A DNA stretch of 58,732 bases from Hortaea werneckii (Eukaryota > Ascomycota > Dothideomycetes > Mycosphaerellales > Teratosphaeriaceae): contig JBAOKB010000131.1 of NCBI GenBank assembly GCA_037044905.1, positions 1 through 58,732 on the forward strand. The letters run 5' to 3'. The stretch's first letter is position 1; each line of letters opens with the position of its first letter. Both the position numbers and the translations under genes were made by a program. Of the stretch, positions 10,825 through 21,373 are shown piece by piece. The notes beneath the pieces are model-generated. The model was not told the DNA's origin and ran no database searches. It was given only the letters and a program-made list of their open reading frames with translations.

Positions 10825-13107
10825 ATGGCCGAGATCGATATTGCTCCTGCCTTTGGCGCCGAGCTCAAGGATGGCTATAAGCCCGTCAATGCCTGGGTGA
10901 CCAATGGTATCGCCTGGCTGGAAGACATCCAGTCCTTCTACCGCGAACGCAGTGCCATTGAGAAGGAATACGCCCAAAAGCTCAATGCCTTGGCCAAGAA
11001 GTATTTCGAGAAGAAGGCCCGGAAGCAATCCCAGCTGTCCGTGGGCGACACACCGACGGTCACACCTGGCAGTCTGGAGAGTGCGAGCATGACCACGTGG
11101 ACGGTGCAGTTAAGCACCTTAGAGAACCGCGCCCAGGAACATGATAAGTTCAGCACCCAGCTCATCTCCAGTCTCGCCCAGCCCCTCCAGAACCTGCAGA
11201 ACCGCTACGAAGACCTCCGGAAACACCACGCCGACTACGCCGCCAAGCTCGAGAAGGAGCGGGACGGCTGCTATGCCGACCTGAAGAAGACGAAGGCCAA
11301 GTACGATTCGGTCTGTCAGGAGGTGGAAAACAAGCGGAAGAAGATTGAGAGCAGCTTTGACTCGAGCAAAAATAAGGCCCAGAGCGCCTATGCCCAGCAA
11401 ATGGCGGATATGCGTAACATGAAGAATACATACCTGATTGCGATCAACGTGACAAACAAACAGAAAGAGCGATACTACCATGAATATGTACCGGACCTGC
11501 TTGATTCGTTGCAGGCGGTCAACGAGTCCCGGACCGCCACCCTGAACAAGCTCTGGACAACCGCATCAGGCTTGGAGACAGAGATGCTGACACGGTCCAC
11601 TAAGCTTTTGGAACATCTCACGGGGGAGATACCCCGGAACAACCCTGTGCTCGATAGCATGATGTTCGTCCGACACAACGCTTCCCATTGGCAAGACCCT
11701 CTCGACTTCACATTTGAGCCCTCTCCAGTCTGGCTCGACGACGACGTCATGGCCAACGATGCTCAGAGTAAGACGTTCCTGATGAACATCCTCTCCAAAT
11801 CCAAGGGCTCGCTGAACGAGCTACGGAGAGAGTGCGACGCGAAACGCCGGGAAGTAGAAGGCGCTAAACGAGTGCGGCAAGCGATCCGCGAAGGGAAGGA
11901 CAGACGTGATGAAGTCGACGTCGTACGTGCCATGTTCTACCACCAGGAAAATCTCCACGAGGCCGAACGGCGCATGTTCACGGCCGAGGTGGAGGTCAGC
12001 ACGATTACAGGAAGTGTAGGAGATGTGAGCGTTGGAATGCGAAATCACGCTTTCAAAAACGAGACGTTCCGGTTGCCGACCAACTGCGACCTCTGTGCAG
12101 ATCGTATATGGGGTCTGAGCGCCAAGGGGCTACAGTGTACGGACTGTGGATTTACGTGTCACACCAAGTGCGAGTTGAAGGTCCCAGCCGATTGTCCTGG
12201 CGAGTTGAACAAGGAGCAAAGGAAGACAGCTAAAGCGGAGCGACAGGCTGCAGCTCAAGCCGCCAGTCCACCACCCGTGAATGGCGGTGATGGGGGAGGT
12301 GGTGGAGGGGGAGGTCACCGCGGCAGTATGCCTGGCCTCCAACGCAGCGATACGATGGGATCCATGAACACGCTCTCCTCCGGCTACGCCGCAAGCGCCA
12401 ACCGCTCCGTCTCAGGCACAACGCTGACCGAGAATTCCTCCGGCGGCGGCGCTGGCTCCGGACCCAACCCCCGCATGAGCTCAAGCTCCACCCGCCACCG
12501 CGTCGTCGCACCGCCCCCCGCCGCATACATCAAACCCGGCAGCAACGGCGACGCCTCCGACCAACAAAAAGGCAAAATGCTCTACGCCTACCAAGCGACG
12601 GGCGAAGGCGAAATCTCCATCGCCGAAGGCGACCCCTTCACCCTCCTCGAACCCGACGACGGCAGCGGCTGGATCAAGATCTCGCCCACCGGGTTCGGAG
12701 CCACGCCGGGGCTCGTGCCAGCCTCGTACGCGGACGTCTCCCCGCCCGAACCGCCCTCCAAATCTCCTCCACCAGAAACATCCCCCTTCGTTTCCGCCGC
12801 GGACCCGCCGACCGCCGGCGGTTCCACGACCTCCCTCTCCGACGCCGCGGGAGGTGGAGGTGCAGCGAAGAAGAAAGTCGGACCCGCAGTCGCGCCGCGT
12901 CGGGGCGCGACGAAGAAATCCTCTACCCCCGCTGTCAAACATGTCGAGGCGCTGTATACGTACGAGGCTAACGGCGCCGACGAGACGAGTATGGAGGAGG
13001 GGGAGAAGTTGGTCCTGTGCGTGCCGGACCAGGGGGATGGGTGGGTGGAAGTCGAGGGGAAGAGTGGGAGGGGCGTTGTCCCTGGGGGTTGGGTGAGGGA
13101 GGTTTGA
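10825..13107 (+). CDS. BZZ1: Bzz1: F-BAR / C1 / double SH3 actin-nucleation adaptor
   Basis: Bzz1 is the F-BAR adaptor that binds membranes and WASP/Las17 at endocytic actin patches. The single-exon 760-residue protein has an F-BAR region (about 5-300) beginning GAELKDGYKPVNAW, with the family block SVGDTPTVTPGSLE and coiled-coil helices. A C1-type zinc finger follows (about 408-457; H...CDLC...C-x2-C...H-x2-C...C). Next come a Gly/Ser-rich linker and two SH3 domains at about 583-640 and 706-760. SH3-1 ends in the usual GLVPASY. SH3-2 ends PGGWVREV, lacking the conserved Tyr of the ALPxxY motif. The start at 10825 (MAEIDIAPAF) was preferred over an in-frame ATG at 10759, which adds 22 unrelated residues. 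Confidence 0.95.
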   Translation: MAEIDIAPAFGAELKDGYKPVNAWVTNGIAWLEDIQSFYRERSAIEKEYAQKLNALAKKYFEKKARKQSQLSVGDTPTVTPGSLESASMTTWTVQLSTLENRAQEHDKFSTQLISSLAQPLQNLQNRYEDLRKHHADYAAKLEKERDGCYADLKKTKAKYDSVCQEVENKRKKIESSFDSSKNKAQSAYAQQMADMRNMKNTYLIAINVTNKQKERYYHEYVPDLLDSLQAVNESRTATLNKLWTTASGLETEMLTRSTKLLEHLTGEIPRNNPVLDSMMFVRHNASHWQDPLDFTFEPSPVWLDDDVMANDAQSKTFLMNILSKSKGSLNELRRECDAKRREVEGAKRVRQAIREGKDRRDEVDVVRAMFYHQENLHEAERRMFTAEVEVSTITGSVGDVSVGMRNHAFKNETFRLPTNCDLCADRIWGLSAKGLQCTDCGFTCHTKCELKVPADCPGELNKEQRKTAKAERQAAAQAASPPPVNGGDGGGGGGGGHRGSMPGLQRSDTMGSMNTLSSGYAASANRSVSGTTLTENSSGGGAGSGPNPRMSSSSTRHRVVAPPPAAYIKPGSNGDASDQQKGKMLYAYQATGEGEISIAEGDPFTLLEPDDGSGWIKISPTGFGATPGLVPASYADVSPPEPPSKSPPPETSPFVSAADPPTAGGSTTSLSDAAGGGGAAKKKVGPAVAPRRGATKKSSTPAVKHVEALYTYEANGADETSMEEGEKLVLCVPDQGDGWVEVEGKSGRGVVPGGWVREV

Positions 13108-13576
13108 GATGTTTTGGTCCTTTTTTTTTTTTTCCTTTTCTTTTGATTTTGGGTTTGGGGAAATGGAGAAATGCGAATTTTTGCATGTGCGGTTCTTTTT
13201 GGCCGCATAACGGGATTGGGCGTTGGTTCTTTGGGGGGTGTGCAAAGCAAAATTTGAGGAGAGGGGTCATGGTGCGTTTTGAGCCTGTAGCTTGCTTCTT
13301 TGATTTGGTTTTAAAGGGCGTTTGAAAACATCATAGCGAGATCTATTTGTGAATAAGTCTTCTCTGGAGAAAAAGACACCTATCTGCTGGTCTGCAGGAC
13401 CTTCTCACCGAAAATGTAAATGGACTTGAATGCAAAGACAAGAAGAAGGGAAAGAGAGAGAGGAGACAATGCGGGAGCGAAGAGGCTCGAAAGACTGACG
13501 TAAAGATTGTTTTTTTTTTTTTTTTTTTTTTGGAAACTCCCATCTTGACCCCCTGATGTAGCGGAAGGGGTCCCCG
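13108..13576. other. Convergent intergenic region with homopolymer tracts
   Basis: This 469-bp stretch holds the 3' ends of BZZ1 (+) and KTI12 (-). It contains a T-run near 13121-13134 and a 22-nt poly-T at 13510-13531. No gene is seen. Confidence 0.6.
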
Positions 13577-14567
13577 TCATGAATTCTGAAAGGTATCGTT
13601 AAGGTAATCTACAAACAAATTCCGGATCCGGCTCTTATTCAGCGGATGCTGACGATGTAACGCGACGAATTGACGTCGTAATCTCTGAAGCTGAGGCAAG
13701 GAAGGCGCGCTTAACGGCAACACTACCTCGTTCTCCGCCTCTGGGATCCTAACGTCCCCGCCGTCCTCCCCCGGATGGTCCTGCAACCACGTCTTGATCG
13801 CATTGAGGACATCGTTGGTCGTCCTGTCCAATTCGTAAAGGTAGTCCTGCTCGGCCGCAGGCTGCAACACGGTCGCCGCGTTGGGCTTGGCCACTTTCGC
13901 TTTGCCCCCGACCATCGTGTCCCAGATCAGCTCGCACGGCGGCGTGGCGTCGTCCCAGGGGACCGCGAACAGCGGGGCATCCCAGCGGTTCATCCCATTA
14001 GGCTCCTCGAACCGGAAGACGAGGTTCTCGAAGATGTCGGGCGCGTAGCCCCCCGTGCCGGACTCCAAGGCCTGCGTGTTGAGCTCGCGGCATTGGGCCG
14101 GTTGCGTGCCGACGTGCACGATGCAGTTCGGGGTCTGCACCGCCTTGGCTTCGCAGTAGAGCTGGTATCGGAAGCCTTTGATGTAGTTCATGCCGTCGGC
14201 GACGACGACGGCGTCGCGGTTCAGCACCCGCTTGATGGCGGAGGAGAAGGTGGCGCGGGCATCCTTCTCCGGACGTGCGGCGCCGTAGACCTCGCGCGAT
14301 AAGCCCAGACCCTGATCGTCTATGTGGTGCAGCTTCAGACGCTTGATCTTGGGGTCATCAGACTCGCTGATCCTCTGTGCGAAGAAGTCGATGAGTTGCT
14401 TGCTGCGGTGGGTCTTGCCGCTGGATGGATATCCGGCGATCAGGATGAGCTGTGTGCATGGGATCAGTCCCACCTACCTGTCAGCAATGGTGAAGCCTCG
14501 TCTTCAGCCCCATGCTCGCATTGCGCGTCGTATGGGGGTGTATATCAAAGAATCCACATACCGGCAT
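13577..14567 (-). CDS. KTI12: Kti12: Elongator-associated P-loop protein
   Basis: Kti12 is a P-loop ATPase that binds Elongator and tRNA and is required for wobble-uridine modification. The minus-strand frame from 14449 to 13577 encodes LILIAGYPSSGKT (Walker A), DGMNYIKGFRYQLYC, and a C-terminal LRRQFVALHRQHPLNKSRIR typical of the family. The conserved N-terminus is produced by a 6-nt first exon, 14567-14562 (Met-Pro), spliced over a 112-bp intron (GTATGT...CACACAG) to exon 2. This gives MPLILIAGYPSSGKT and 292 residues. The alternative is an unspliced ATG at 14473 giving MGLIPCTQLILIAGYP. The mini-exon is favoured because it matches the family start. The gene is convergent with BZZ1. Confidence 0.9.
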
Positions 14568-16098
14568 GTTAGTGGGTGAAGAGGTCACGAGACCTGAAGC
14601 CGTCGTTCTTCTACAGACCCGCCGTGCCTCCTACGCTGCCCAGAGGAACGCTTGGATTTTCGTACCAGGCAGGCGCAAGCGGCCGTCGACGCCCAGCCGG
14701 CGCATTCCGACGACTCATACGGCCTCGGGAAAATTAGGGTGCAAGTACGGCGACCCGGCGGCGAAATCCTTCTCCAGATGGAGCTCCACCAATTGACCGC
14801 GGGAGGGCGTGGGCCAGAACCAAACGCGGCGACTGGCGGACTCGAGAACGAAGAGGAAAATTCGGCCGGCGTGTGCGCGGTGCCTGTGCTCGCCGTTGTG
14901 CGTGGTTTGCCCGGCTGCCAATACCGCCTTTGGTTCGCTCGGCTGCCCACATGATTTCCTTCCCTCTTTGCTTCCATAACCGCCACCTCCACCTCTCCAT
15001 CCCACCTGCTCTTGGCCGATCTCCAGGCTCCAGGAAACCTTGTTCCCGCTAACTTCCCGCATCGAGGGGTTTGACACCATCGCCGCACCTGGTAACCCCC
15101 CACAAGCGCTCAGCTCACAGATACACTTCTACGCGGTCCCATCCCCGGTTGGTCTTGTCAAGCTCGTCGGCGGCAGCATCTCGGCGTTTGGAGATCCAAA
15201 GAGTACCTCCTTCGATCATTTTAAGGCAATCAAAGTTTACTCTCCCCCCTTCCTTCTCGTCCTTGCACCGCTCCATCAAATCGCGATACGAGTCCCGAGT
15301 CCCAAGCGCGCCTCCATTCGCAAAAGCTCTCCCTCGCTTCCTCCGACTTACTCCCCCAGAAGGCCAAGACCCCGCGGACGCCAACTCCTTCTTTACCCCA
15401 GACGACGTCACTGCCTTCTCTTGTCAAGGGCCAATTCAGCCAATACAGAGATCTTCCGCGCATTCTGCCATCACCGTGCGACGGGCGAGAGATTTCTTAA
15501 CGACAGCCTCCCACGTTTTAGGGCTGAAGTCTGGACCTAGATTTCACTCTATCATCCTTCCCGTCTGCCGGCAAAAATCTCTGCTTGCAATCTTCCCCAT
15601 CTCGCCCATCTTATCGACCGATCTGACTGGGAAGGAAGACGCTGTTCGAGTGTGTCGTGTCACTCTGCGCATGTGCGATAGGCTATAGCCGATCCTCCAT
15701 CGGCTCTTGACTCTGAACCTCGGCGTCACCATTACCTACGTATCTGGGGCCTAGCTTTTCTTGCAACGGCGATCCTGCTCTTTTATCTTACTGCAAGGCT
15801 TCGCTGTAACCCCACGTCATCACCTCCGACTGTTCATATTTGTTGCGAGAATCGCACGCGAACTGCACTACCGGGGAGTCTTTTTGAGAAAGCCTACCGA
15901 AATCTGCGTGCGAAACCTTGCCTGGAACGTCACGACGCCATTGATCAGTGATCAACAACTGGACATCTTATATCCTCGGTCTCAGCACCGCCACGACGAT
16001 CAACACCGTTCTAAAACACAACTGAGAGCCTCTCGACCACCAAACCTGGATCTCACCACCCCTAACCCATCTACCCCGCTCGTCGAAACAACGCAACC
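14568..16098. other. Long divergent intergenic region / 5' leader
   Basis: This 1.53-kb spacer lies between KTI12 (-) and the small gene at 16099 (+). Positions 15070-16098 are C- and pyrimidine-rich with many short upstream ORFs, which suggests a long mRNA leader. Frames of 172 and 205 codons occur (- 14585-15103, + 15071-15688), but their sequences are low complexity and match nothing I know. Confidence 0.5.
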
Positions 16099-16704
16099 AT
16101 GGTAGTCGAAACACGATCACAACGACAAGCCCAACTCCAACGCCCGCCCTACCCATCCTTCACCAACCCCCAACACACAGGAGAAACGCACTCCGTTTTC
16201 CAATCCTCAAGTAGCAGCCTCTCCTCCGAATCCAGCATCGCGTCCCCCTCCTCGGCCGCCCCTCCAACATCAACAATGACGATGCAGGACCCTTCCTCCC
16301 CGGACATGATGATGCTCGACAGCGCCTCGCACGAACCCGCACCTTTCAACGGCGCACCGCAGGCTCCCCTCCCCTCCCCCACCGACGGCTCCTATCAACC
16401 GACCTCGTACTTCGGCTCCATCGACCAGCAAAGCCAATCCGCAGCCGCGGCGACAGCTGCCTCGCAAATGGCCTACGCGCCGCAACACCGCTTCCCGGTT
16501 TCTCAAGGTCCTACTGCCGTCGGCGATGGTGGTGGTGCCCGGTGTGCAGCGGGTCCTCCTGCGTCGTACGTGGGCCAGCGGGGCAACGAAGGCGGGGTCC
16601 CCGAAACAGCGCCCTTTCTGCAGGACTTCAACCTCGTGGCTGAGGCCGCGAAGCGGGCGCAGATGGCTTGTCTCGAGAGGGATCTCGGCGAGTGTGGGTT
16701 ATAG
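16099..16704 (+). CDS. Conserved hypothetical protein with DFNLVAEAAKRAQMA C-terminal motif
   Basis: The single-exon 201-residue product is Ser/Pro/Gln/Ala-rich and apparently disordered for its first 170 residues. It ends in a compact helix-like tail, LQDFNLVAEAAKRAQMACL followed by ERDLGECGL. I recall similar tails at the C-terminus of uncharacterised filamentous-fungal proteins, so I treat the tail as the conserved functional part; this was not checked. There is no signal peptide, membrane segment or catalytic motif. GC-rich third positions and a clean ATG (CAACCATGG context) support coding. Function is unknown. It lies upstream of SSO1 on the same strand but 1.2 kb away, so it is a separate unit. 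Confidence 0.65.
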   Translation: MVVETRSQRQAQLQRPPYPSFTNPQHTGETHSVFQSSSSSLSSESSIASPSSAAPPTSTMTMQDPSSPDMMMLDSASHEPAPFNGAPQAPLPSPTDGSYQPTSYFGSIDQQSQSAAAATAASQMAYAPQHRFPVSQGPTAVGDGGGARCAAGPPASYVGQRGNEGGVPETAPFLQDFNLVAEAAKRAQMACLERDLGECGL

Positions 16705-17891
16705 TCCCTCCCTCCTTCCTTCCACCCCGGGCCTTCTGGGATATGGGACTTGAGAGTGAGTGGGGCAGAGATGGTGGGAGGTCAGAGATATTGTCTGGGT
16801 CTCCGTTTATACCGGATTCGCAATAGCGAGCGGGCATGTCGAGCAAGCCACCCCTTCTTCGCGAGGAAGGGAGGGAGGGGTTTGCATGAGTCTACGAGTG
16901 CGCGAGGGAATTTTATCTTCTATCCTGAAGAACGGGTTACGGTGAACTGGGGCGTTTTTGTGAGTTTGTTACTTGGGTGAAGGTTTATCATCCTGTTTGT
17001 CCTCGATCCCGTCTTGCTCGGAGAGATGGGCTTTGTTTTTGATTTTTTTGGGGGGAGTCTTCTCTAGACCGGCTTACTCCGGTGTGTGGTTTTCGTGGCG
17101 CGCGTGTGGACATGCGCATTTCTATGTAGATGGAAGTTTTTTTGGCCTTGCTGAGGCTTCTCGAGATGCTTTTACTTTTGCTTTTTTTTTTTTTTCCCCT
17201 TCTTTCCTCTTCATCTATTGCCCTCCGAGCTTTTACTATCGTATGTCCATGTTGCATCTTCGCTGTGGCCGATCTGACACCGATTGGTTTGATGGACGAG
17301 AAAGAGGGATTTGTTGATTGATGCGGTCATATGCAAGCATACCTGGTGGCCGTGCATGCGCAAGCGCCGGTGGCGATGGGGTTAAAGTGACGAAGCCGGG
17401 GCCAGAATCTGGATCGAGCTTTTTCCTGGCTGATGCGTTTCCCAATGTCGGCGGGCGGAGAAAGCGAGTGAGCGACGGGCCAGCCATCTTACGAAACCAT
17501 TGATCCTCATTACTCTCCCACCAACATCTTTGCTGGTGGTTCATTGTTCTTTATTATGTCCGGATCCCCCTTCTGAGCATCTTTGCGCGACACCGACCCC
17601 CCCATCTTTCTTTTTGGCTCAGCAGGCGCATTTCCCGCACGTCAGTAGTCAGCGCAGTCGGCGGTCCTGGACCTTCCTGATTATCCGACCCTCTCCGCCC
17701 TGCTGCGGCTGGCTTTTGTCAGCTTTCCCGGCGCATCCACCACTACACCCGTTTGCAGCATTGCCTATTCGATTGGATTGAGAGAGAACTGCACAGCGAG
17801 ACAGAAAGAGAGACACGGATTGAAGGGGAAAGAAAGAGCGAGAGCGAGAGAAAGAGCGCGCGCGCGATCGGCGCGGGAATTCTAGTGCGGC
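16705..17891. other. Intergenic region and SSO1 5' leader
   Basis: This 1.19-kb stretch lies between two plus-strand genes. It has a T-run at about 17183-17195 and a purine-rich GA/GCGA tract at about 17775-17870 immediately before the SSO1 ATG, likely leader. No gene is recognised. Confidence 0.55.
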
Positions 17892-19226
17892 ATGAGTTAC
17901 AACCAATATAGCGGTTATGGGGGCAACCCGTACGGCGAGCAAGGCGGATATGGCGGCTCTAATCCCTACGCGAGCGACGGTGGAAATCCCTACGGTGGTG
18001 GTGGAGGAGGATACGGGCAGTCGCCGTACGGCCAGCCGGTAAGTTGATGATATTCTGGGGCAGCGCATCCCATTCCTGTAACAGCCTGCTAATGCTGTGG
18101 TTTGCAGGCCCAGTCAAGTTATGGAGCGCCACCACAGATGCAGCACCAGCCTTCGAACTACTCGCAAACCGCCGATTCCACTTATAGCCAACAACAAGGC
18201 GCTCCCGCCGGAGCACCGCCCATGCCGGGCCAGCAGCAGCAGCAGCCGCATGTCCCCGGCCAACCCATCCAGCCCGGCCAGAACGTACAATACGTCCAAC
18301 CCGCCCCCTCGGTGCTCTCAAACCAGGACTTCCTCTCCCGCGTCGAGGCCGTAAAAGCCGACATCCGCACCCTCACCACGCACGTCGGGCAGATCGCCTC
18401 ACTGCACCAGCGCGCCCTCTCCAGCCCGGACAGCCGCGCCGGCCAATCGCTCGAATCCATGATCACCCAGACCCAGGTCCTGAACACCAGCATCAAGGAC
18501 CAGATCAAGTTCCTCGAGACGGACGCCGTGCGGAGCAAGGACAACCAGGTCAAGAACACGCAGGTGGGCTCGCTCAAGACGAGTTTCCAGAAGCAGCTTC
18601 AGGAGTACCGCGTCGAGGAGGCCAACTATGAGAGGCGCTACCGCGAGCAGATTGCTCGTCAGTACCGTATCGTTAACCCGGAGGCGACGGATTCCGAAGT
18701 CCAGGAGGCTGCTGATGCGGATTGGGGTAATGAGGGTGTGTTCCAGACTGCTGTAAGTCTTCCCTCAATCCTCTGACATCAAACTGGAACCAAAGGAAAG
18801 AATACGTAAAAGAACATTGGGTGTTACATTCAAACTAACCTCTCTACCCCTTCCTCACAGCTCAAAACCAACCGCACAGCCACCGCCAACACGGTCCTCG
18901 GCGCCGTGCGCGCCCGCCACAACGACATCCAAAAGATCGAAGCGACGCTGATCCAGCTGAACCAGCTGATGGAGGACCTCGCCACCGCCGTCGTGCTCCA
19001 GGACGAGCCCATCCAGCAGACAGAACAGCACACGGAGAACGTGAAGAAGGACACGGAGGCCGGCAATGTCCAGCTGGATAAGGGCATCGCATCCGCGAGG
19101 CGCGCCCGGAAGATGAAGTGGTGGTGTTTCTGGATCGTTATTGCGATTATTTGTATTCTGGCGTTGATTTTGGGGCTGTATTTTGGGCTGCAGCAGGCTG
19201 GGCGGAATGGGGCTGCGGCTGCTTGA
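17892..19226 (+). CDS. SSO1: Sso1/Sso2-type plasma-membrane syntaxin (Qa-SNARE)
   Basis: This is the plasma-membrane t-SNARE that pairs with Sec9 and Snc for exocytosis. Three exons, 17892-18038, 18108-18752 and 18861-19226, with 69- and 108-bp introns (GTAAGT donors, a TGCTAAT branch site in intron 1), encode 385 residues. An N-terminal Gly/Tyr/Gln-rich region with NPYG-type repeats (1 to about 110) precedes the Habc helices (from LSNQDFLSRVEAVKADIR). The SNARE helix spans RARHNDIQKIEATLIQLNQL to LQDEP, with the central-layer Gln in LQD. A basic ARRARKMKWW stretch and a single C-terminal anchor (about 21 hydrophobic residues) follow, then QQAGRNGAAAA. The Gly-rich N-terminal extension is longer than in yeast Sso1. 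Confidence 0.94.
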
Positions 19227-19469
19227 TTTGGGGAGGGGGAGAGGGAAAATATTTAATGTGGTCTTTTTTTTTTCTTGTTTTTTCTTTTTCTTTCTTTCTT
19301 GTCTCTCTTTTCTCTTTTTTTCTCTTTTTTTTTAAATTTTCTCCCACCGCTTTCTTTTGCTTCCCTTCCTCCCCTGTTTTTGGCCTTTTATTTTTTGTTT
19401 TTTGTTTTTATTTTTTTATTTTTTATTTTTTCAACAGATTGGGATATTCTTTAGGCAGCCCTTTCCCCC

Positions 19470-19500
<31 letters not shown>

Positions 19501-20360
19501 TTTTTTTTTCCCTCCTTCTTCCTCCATCCAGACAAAAGCCCTCAATGCCGTCATCTCTGTCGTACAGTGTCTCATTAAGCGTCGGACCTCTATTCAAGGG
19601 AAAAAAAAAAAAGAGGAAACGCGGCATTATGACGGGGCCAATAGGGAAATGGCCTGGACCTCATGGATCTGAAGGAGGAAAGTATGTGTTGTAAATACGG
19701 TGATTCAGTTACGCCTGCCACCTTGTGTCTGGATAGATAATGCGTCCGGGGAGAGGCAAGTGTCGGCCTGAGGGGGGGTTGGATGCGTAAGGAAGGACGG
19801 TGCGGTGGGAGTTTCTTCATTGTTTGTTACGGATGAATGCCAAAAGCTTTATTGCTCTCTTTCTTCCCCCTCCCCTCCGCCCCTTTGCCTTTTTCCTGGC
19901 GAGATGCTTCTGCTGGCCTTGTGTGTACTGATGGCTACTTCCATTAAAAGCTGGGTTGCGCTGCCTGCTTCTCTTCTTGCTTGCTTTCCCTTCAGCTACT
20001 TCCCCAGCGCATCGTCATAACAGGGAGAAGAGATCCTTTCGGTCAAAAGTTCAGCCCCTGTTCTTTTCCTCTTCTGATCTTCTTGCTTCTCGCTAAAAAT
20101 CAAAGACGCCGTACGTCGTATCCGTGTCTGATCTCATGTTCCCTCGAATCATATCAAAATTTAGCCCTCCCTCCTCCCGACGCTTTTCCCACCAAATCGA
20201 TGTAGATGGGCATTTTCAAATCGCTATCTTTGGTTTCAGCCTTGGATCTTGCAACTAACGAGAAAAAACATGAAAAGATTAAAAAAAAAGGGAAAAGGAT
20301 AGAAAGGTGGTAAAGAAGAACCAGTAGCTTGCTCTGTTAATTCCTTCCTTCTTACCCCTT
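19227..20360. other. Convergent intergenic region, no gene seen
   Basis: This 1.13-kb stretch lies between the 3' ends of SSO1 (+) and the CaaX ORF (-). Strongly T- and C-rich sequence at 19260-19510 reads as a polypyrimidine 3' UTR in the SSO1 direction. No open frame has family resemblance. Confidence 0.55.
19471..19509. repeat. Homopolymer tract C30-T9
   Basis: Thirty consecutive C residues (19471-19500) are followed directly by nine T residues, preceded by further C/T-rich sequence. The exact C count is likely to be uncertain in any sequence assembly. Confidence 0.9.
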
Positions 20361-20828
20361 TCACATCACACAACACCCATCCCCCGACGACGTCCGGCCG
20401 TACCGCGACACCATCTCGTGGATCTGCGTCTCGGTGCGTTCCAGGATCCACTGCAGCGCCTCCTCGACCGAGTCCCGTGGTTCGCCTTTCAGGATGATGC
20501 CCACGTCCTTCCTCGAGTACGTGCGCTTGACGAGGAGGGCGTAATGTTTATTTGCCCCCGTGGCCGAGGCGTTGGCGGCCGCGATCGCCCCGCTGCTGTT
20601 CGGGTGCTGCTAGATCGAGTTCGTCTTCGCGTTGAAGTAGTAGGCGCCGGGTGTTGCGGTGGATTTGCTGGCGGGGAGTTTGGCTACCACCAGCTCGATG
20701 TGGTCGTCGGACGATCGCCCCGATGAGTGCGGGTCCGACTTGGGTCGTAGTAGGCTGCCGTTGGCCAGGATCTGGGCGCGGAGGCCTTCGATGGAGCGCG
20801 GTGGGGTGTAGGCTGGTGGTTGCTCCAT
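20361..20828 (-). pseudogene. Small ORF with one in-frame TAG and a C-terminal CaaX box
   Basis: From an ATG at 20828 the frame reads 72 codons, then TAG (20612-20610), then a further 82 codons in the same frame to a TGA at 20363-20361. Both halves have the GC-rich third positions of neighbouring genes. The second half looks like real protein, with KHYALLVKRTYSRKDVGIIL and DSVEEALQWILERTETQI helices. The joined frame ends GDGCCVM, a CaaX-type prenylation signal (Met at the last position favours farnesylation). I do not recognise the family. The stop lies before a CAG codon, so it could be a CAG-to-TAG nonsense mutation (CpA to TpA), a base-call error, or a readthrough stop separating a soluble short form from a prenylated long form. 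No intron that would remove the stop is visible. Confidence 0.6.
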
Positions 20829-21373
20829 TGCTTTTGTGATTTGGAAGGATTCTTTTCCTTTTTTTTTTCTTCTTTTTAATCTTATTTTTAGGCCAGAGTA
20901 CCAGTCTTCCGGAGTTGTGGCTTTAATGTTCTCGCTTATCTTGGCCGTGAGCTTCAATTGGTAATAAGAGAGATGTAGTGGAAAGCAGAAGAAGTGCTTT
21001 AATACAAGATGGTTTCGATTGCGGTGGGGCCTCAATCCTTCTGAGGGCTGCGCCACGCTAAGCCTCACTTTTCCATTTTTGTTCCTTTGGGGTCGATGCG
21101 TTGTGAAGATGGATGAGCATAGATATACCAGATATGGGTCCTTGTGTTTCTATTTGCGGTATGATCAGACTCGAAGACCAAAAAGGAAAATAAACGACTC
21201 TGCAATTCAGCATGTGATGATCACGAGGGTACTTCTCTCATTTTCGTTCTCTGCATGATCCTTCCTTTGTTTTGATCTTTCTCTACTTTCAATGTGCATG
21301 TGAAACAGGCAGCGAGCAGCTCAATTCTGTTCGGCTTTGTCTGGCCCCCCACTCCTCGGACATTCCATGCCTC
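20829..21373. other. Intergenic region upstream of the CaaX ORF
   Basis: This 545-bp spacer lies between the end of the SET-domain gene (-) and the CaaX ORF (-). It holds the promoter of the latter and probably the 3' UTR of the former. It is T/A-rich with no gene seen. Confidence 0.5.

Noticed and set aside
10390..11028. 212-codon minus-strand frame between DBP5 and BZZ1
   Set aside because: It is largely the mirror of the BZZ1 coding start in GC-rich DNA and has no domain.
14585..15688. Long frames on both strands between KTI12 and the small gene at 16099
   Set aside because: Low complexity, no family resemblance and no splice chain; fits a long pyrimidine-rich leader.
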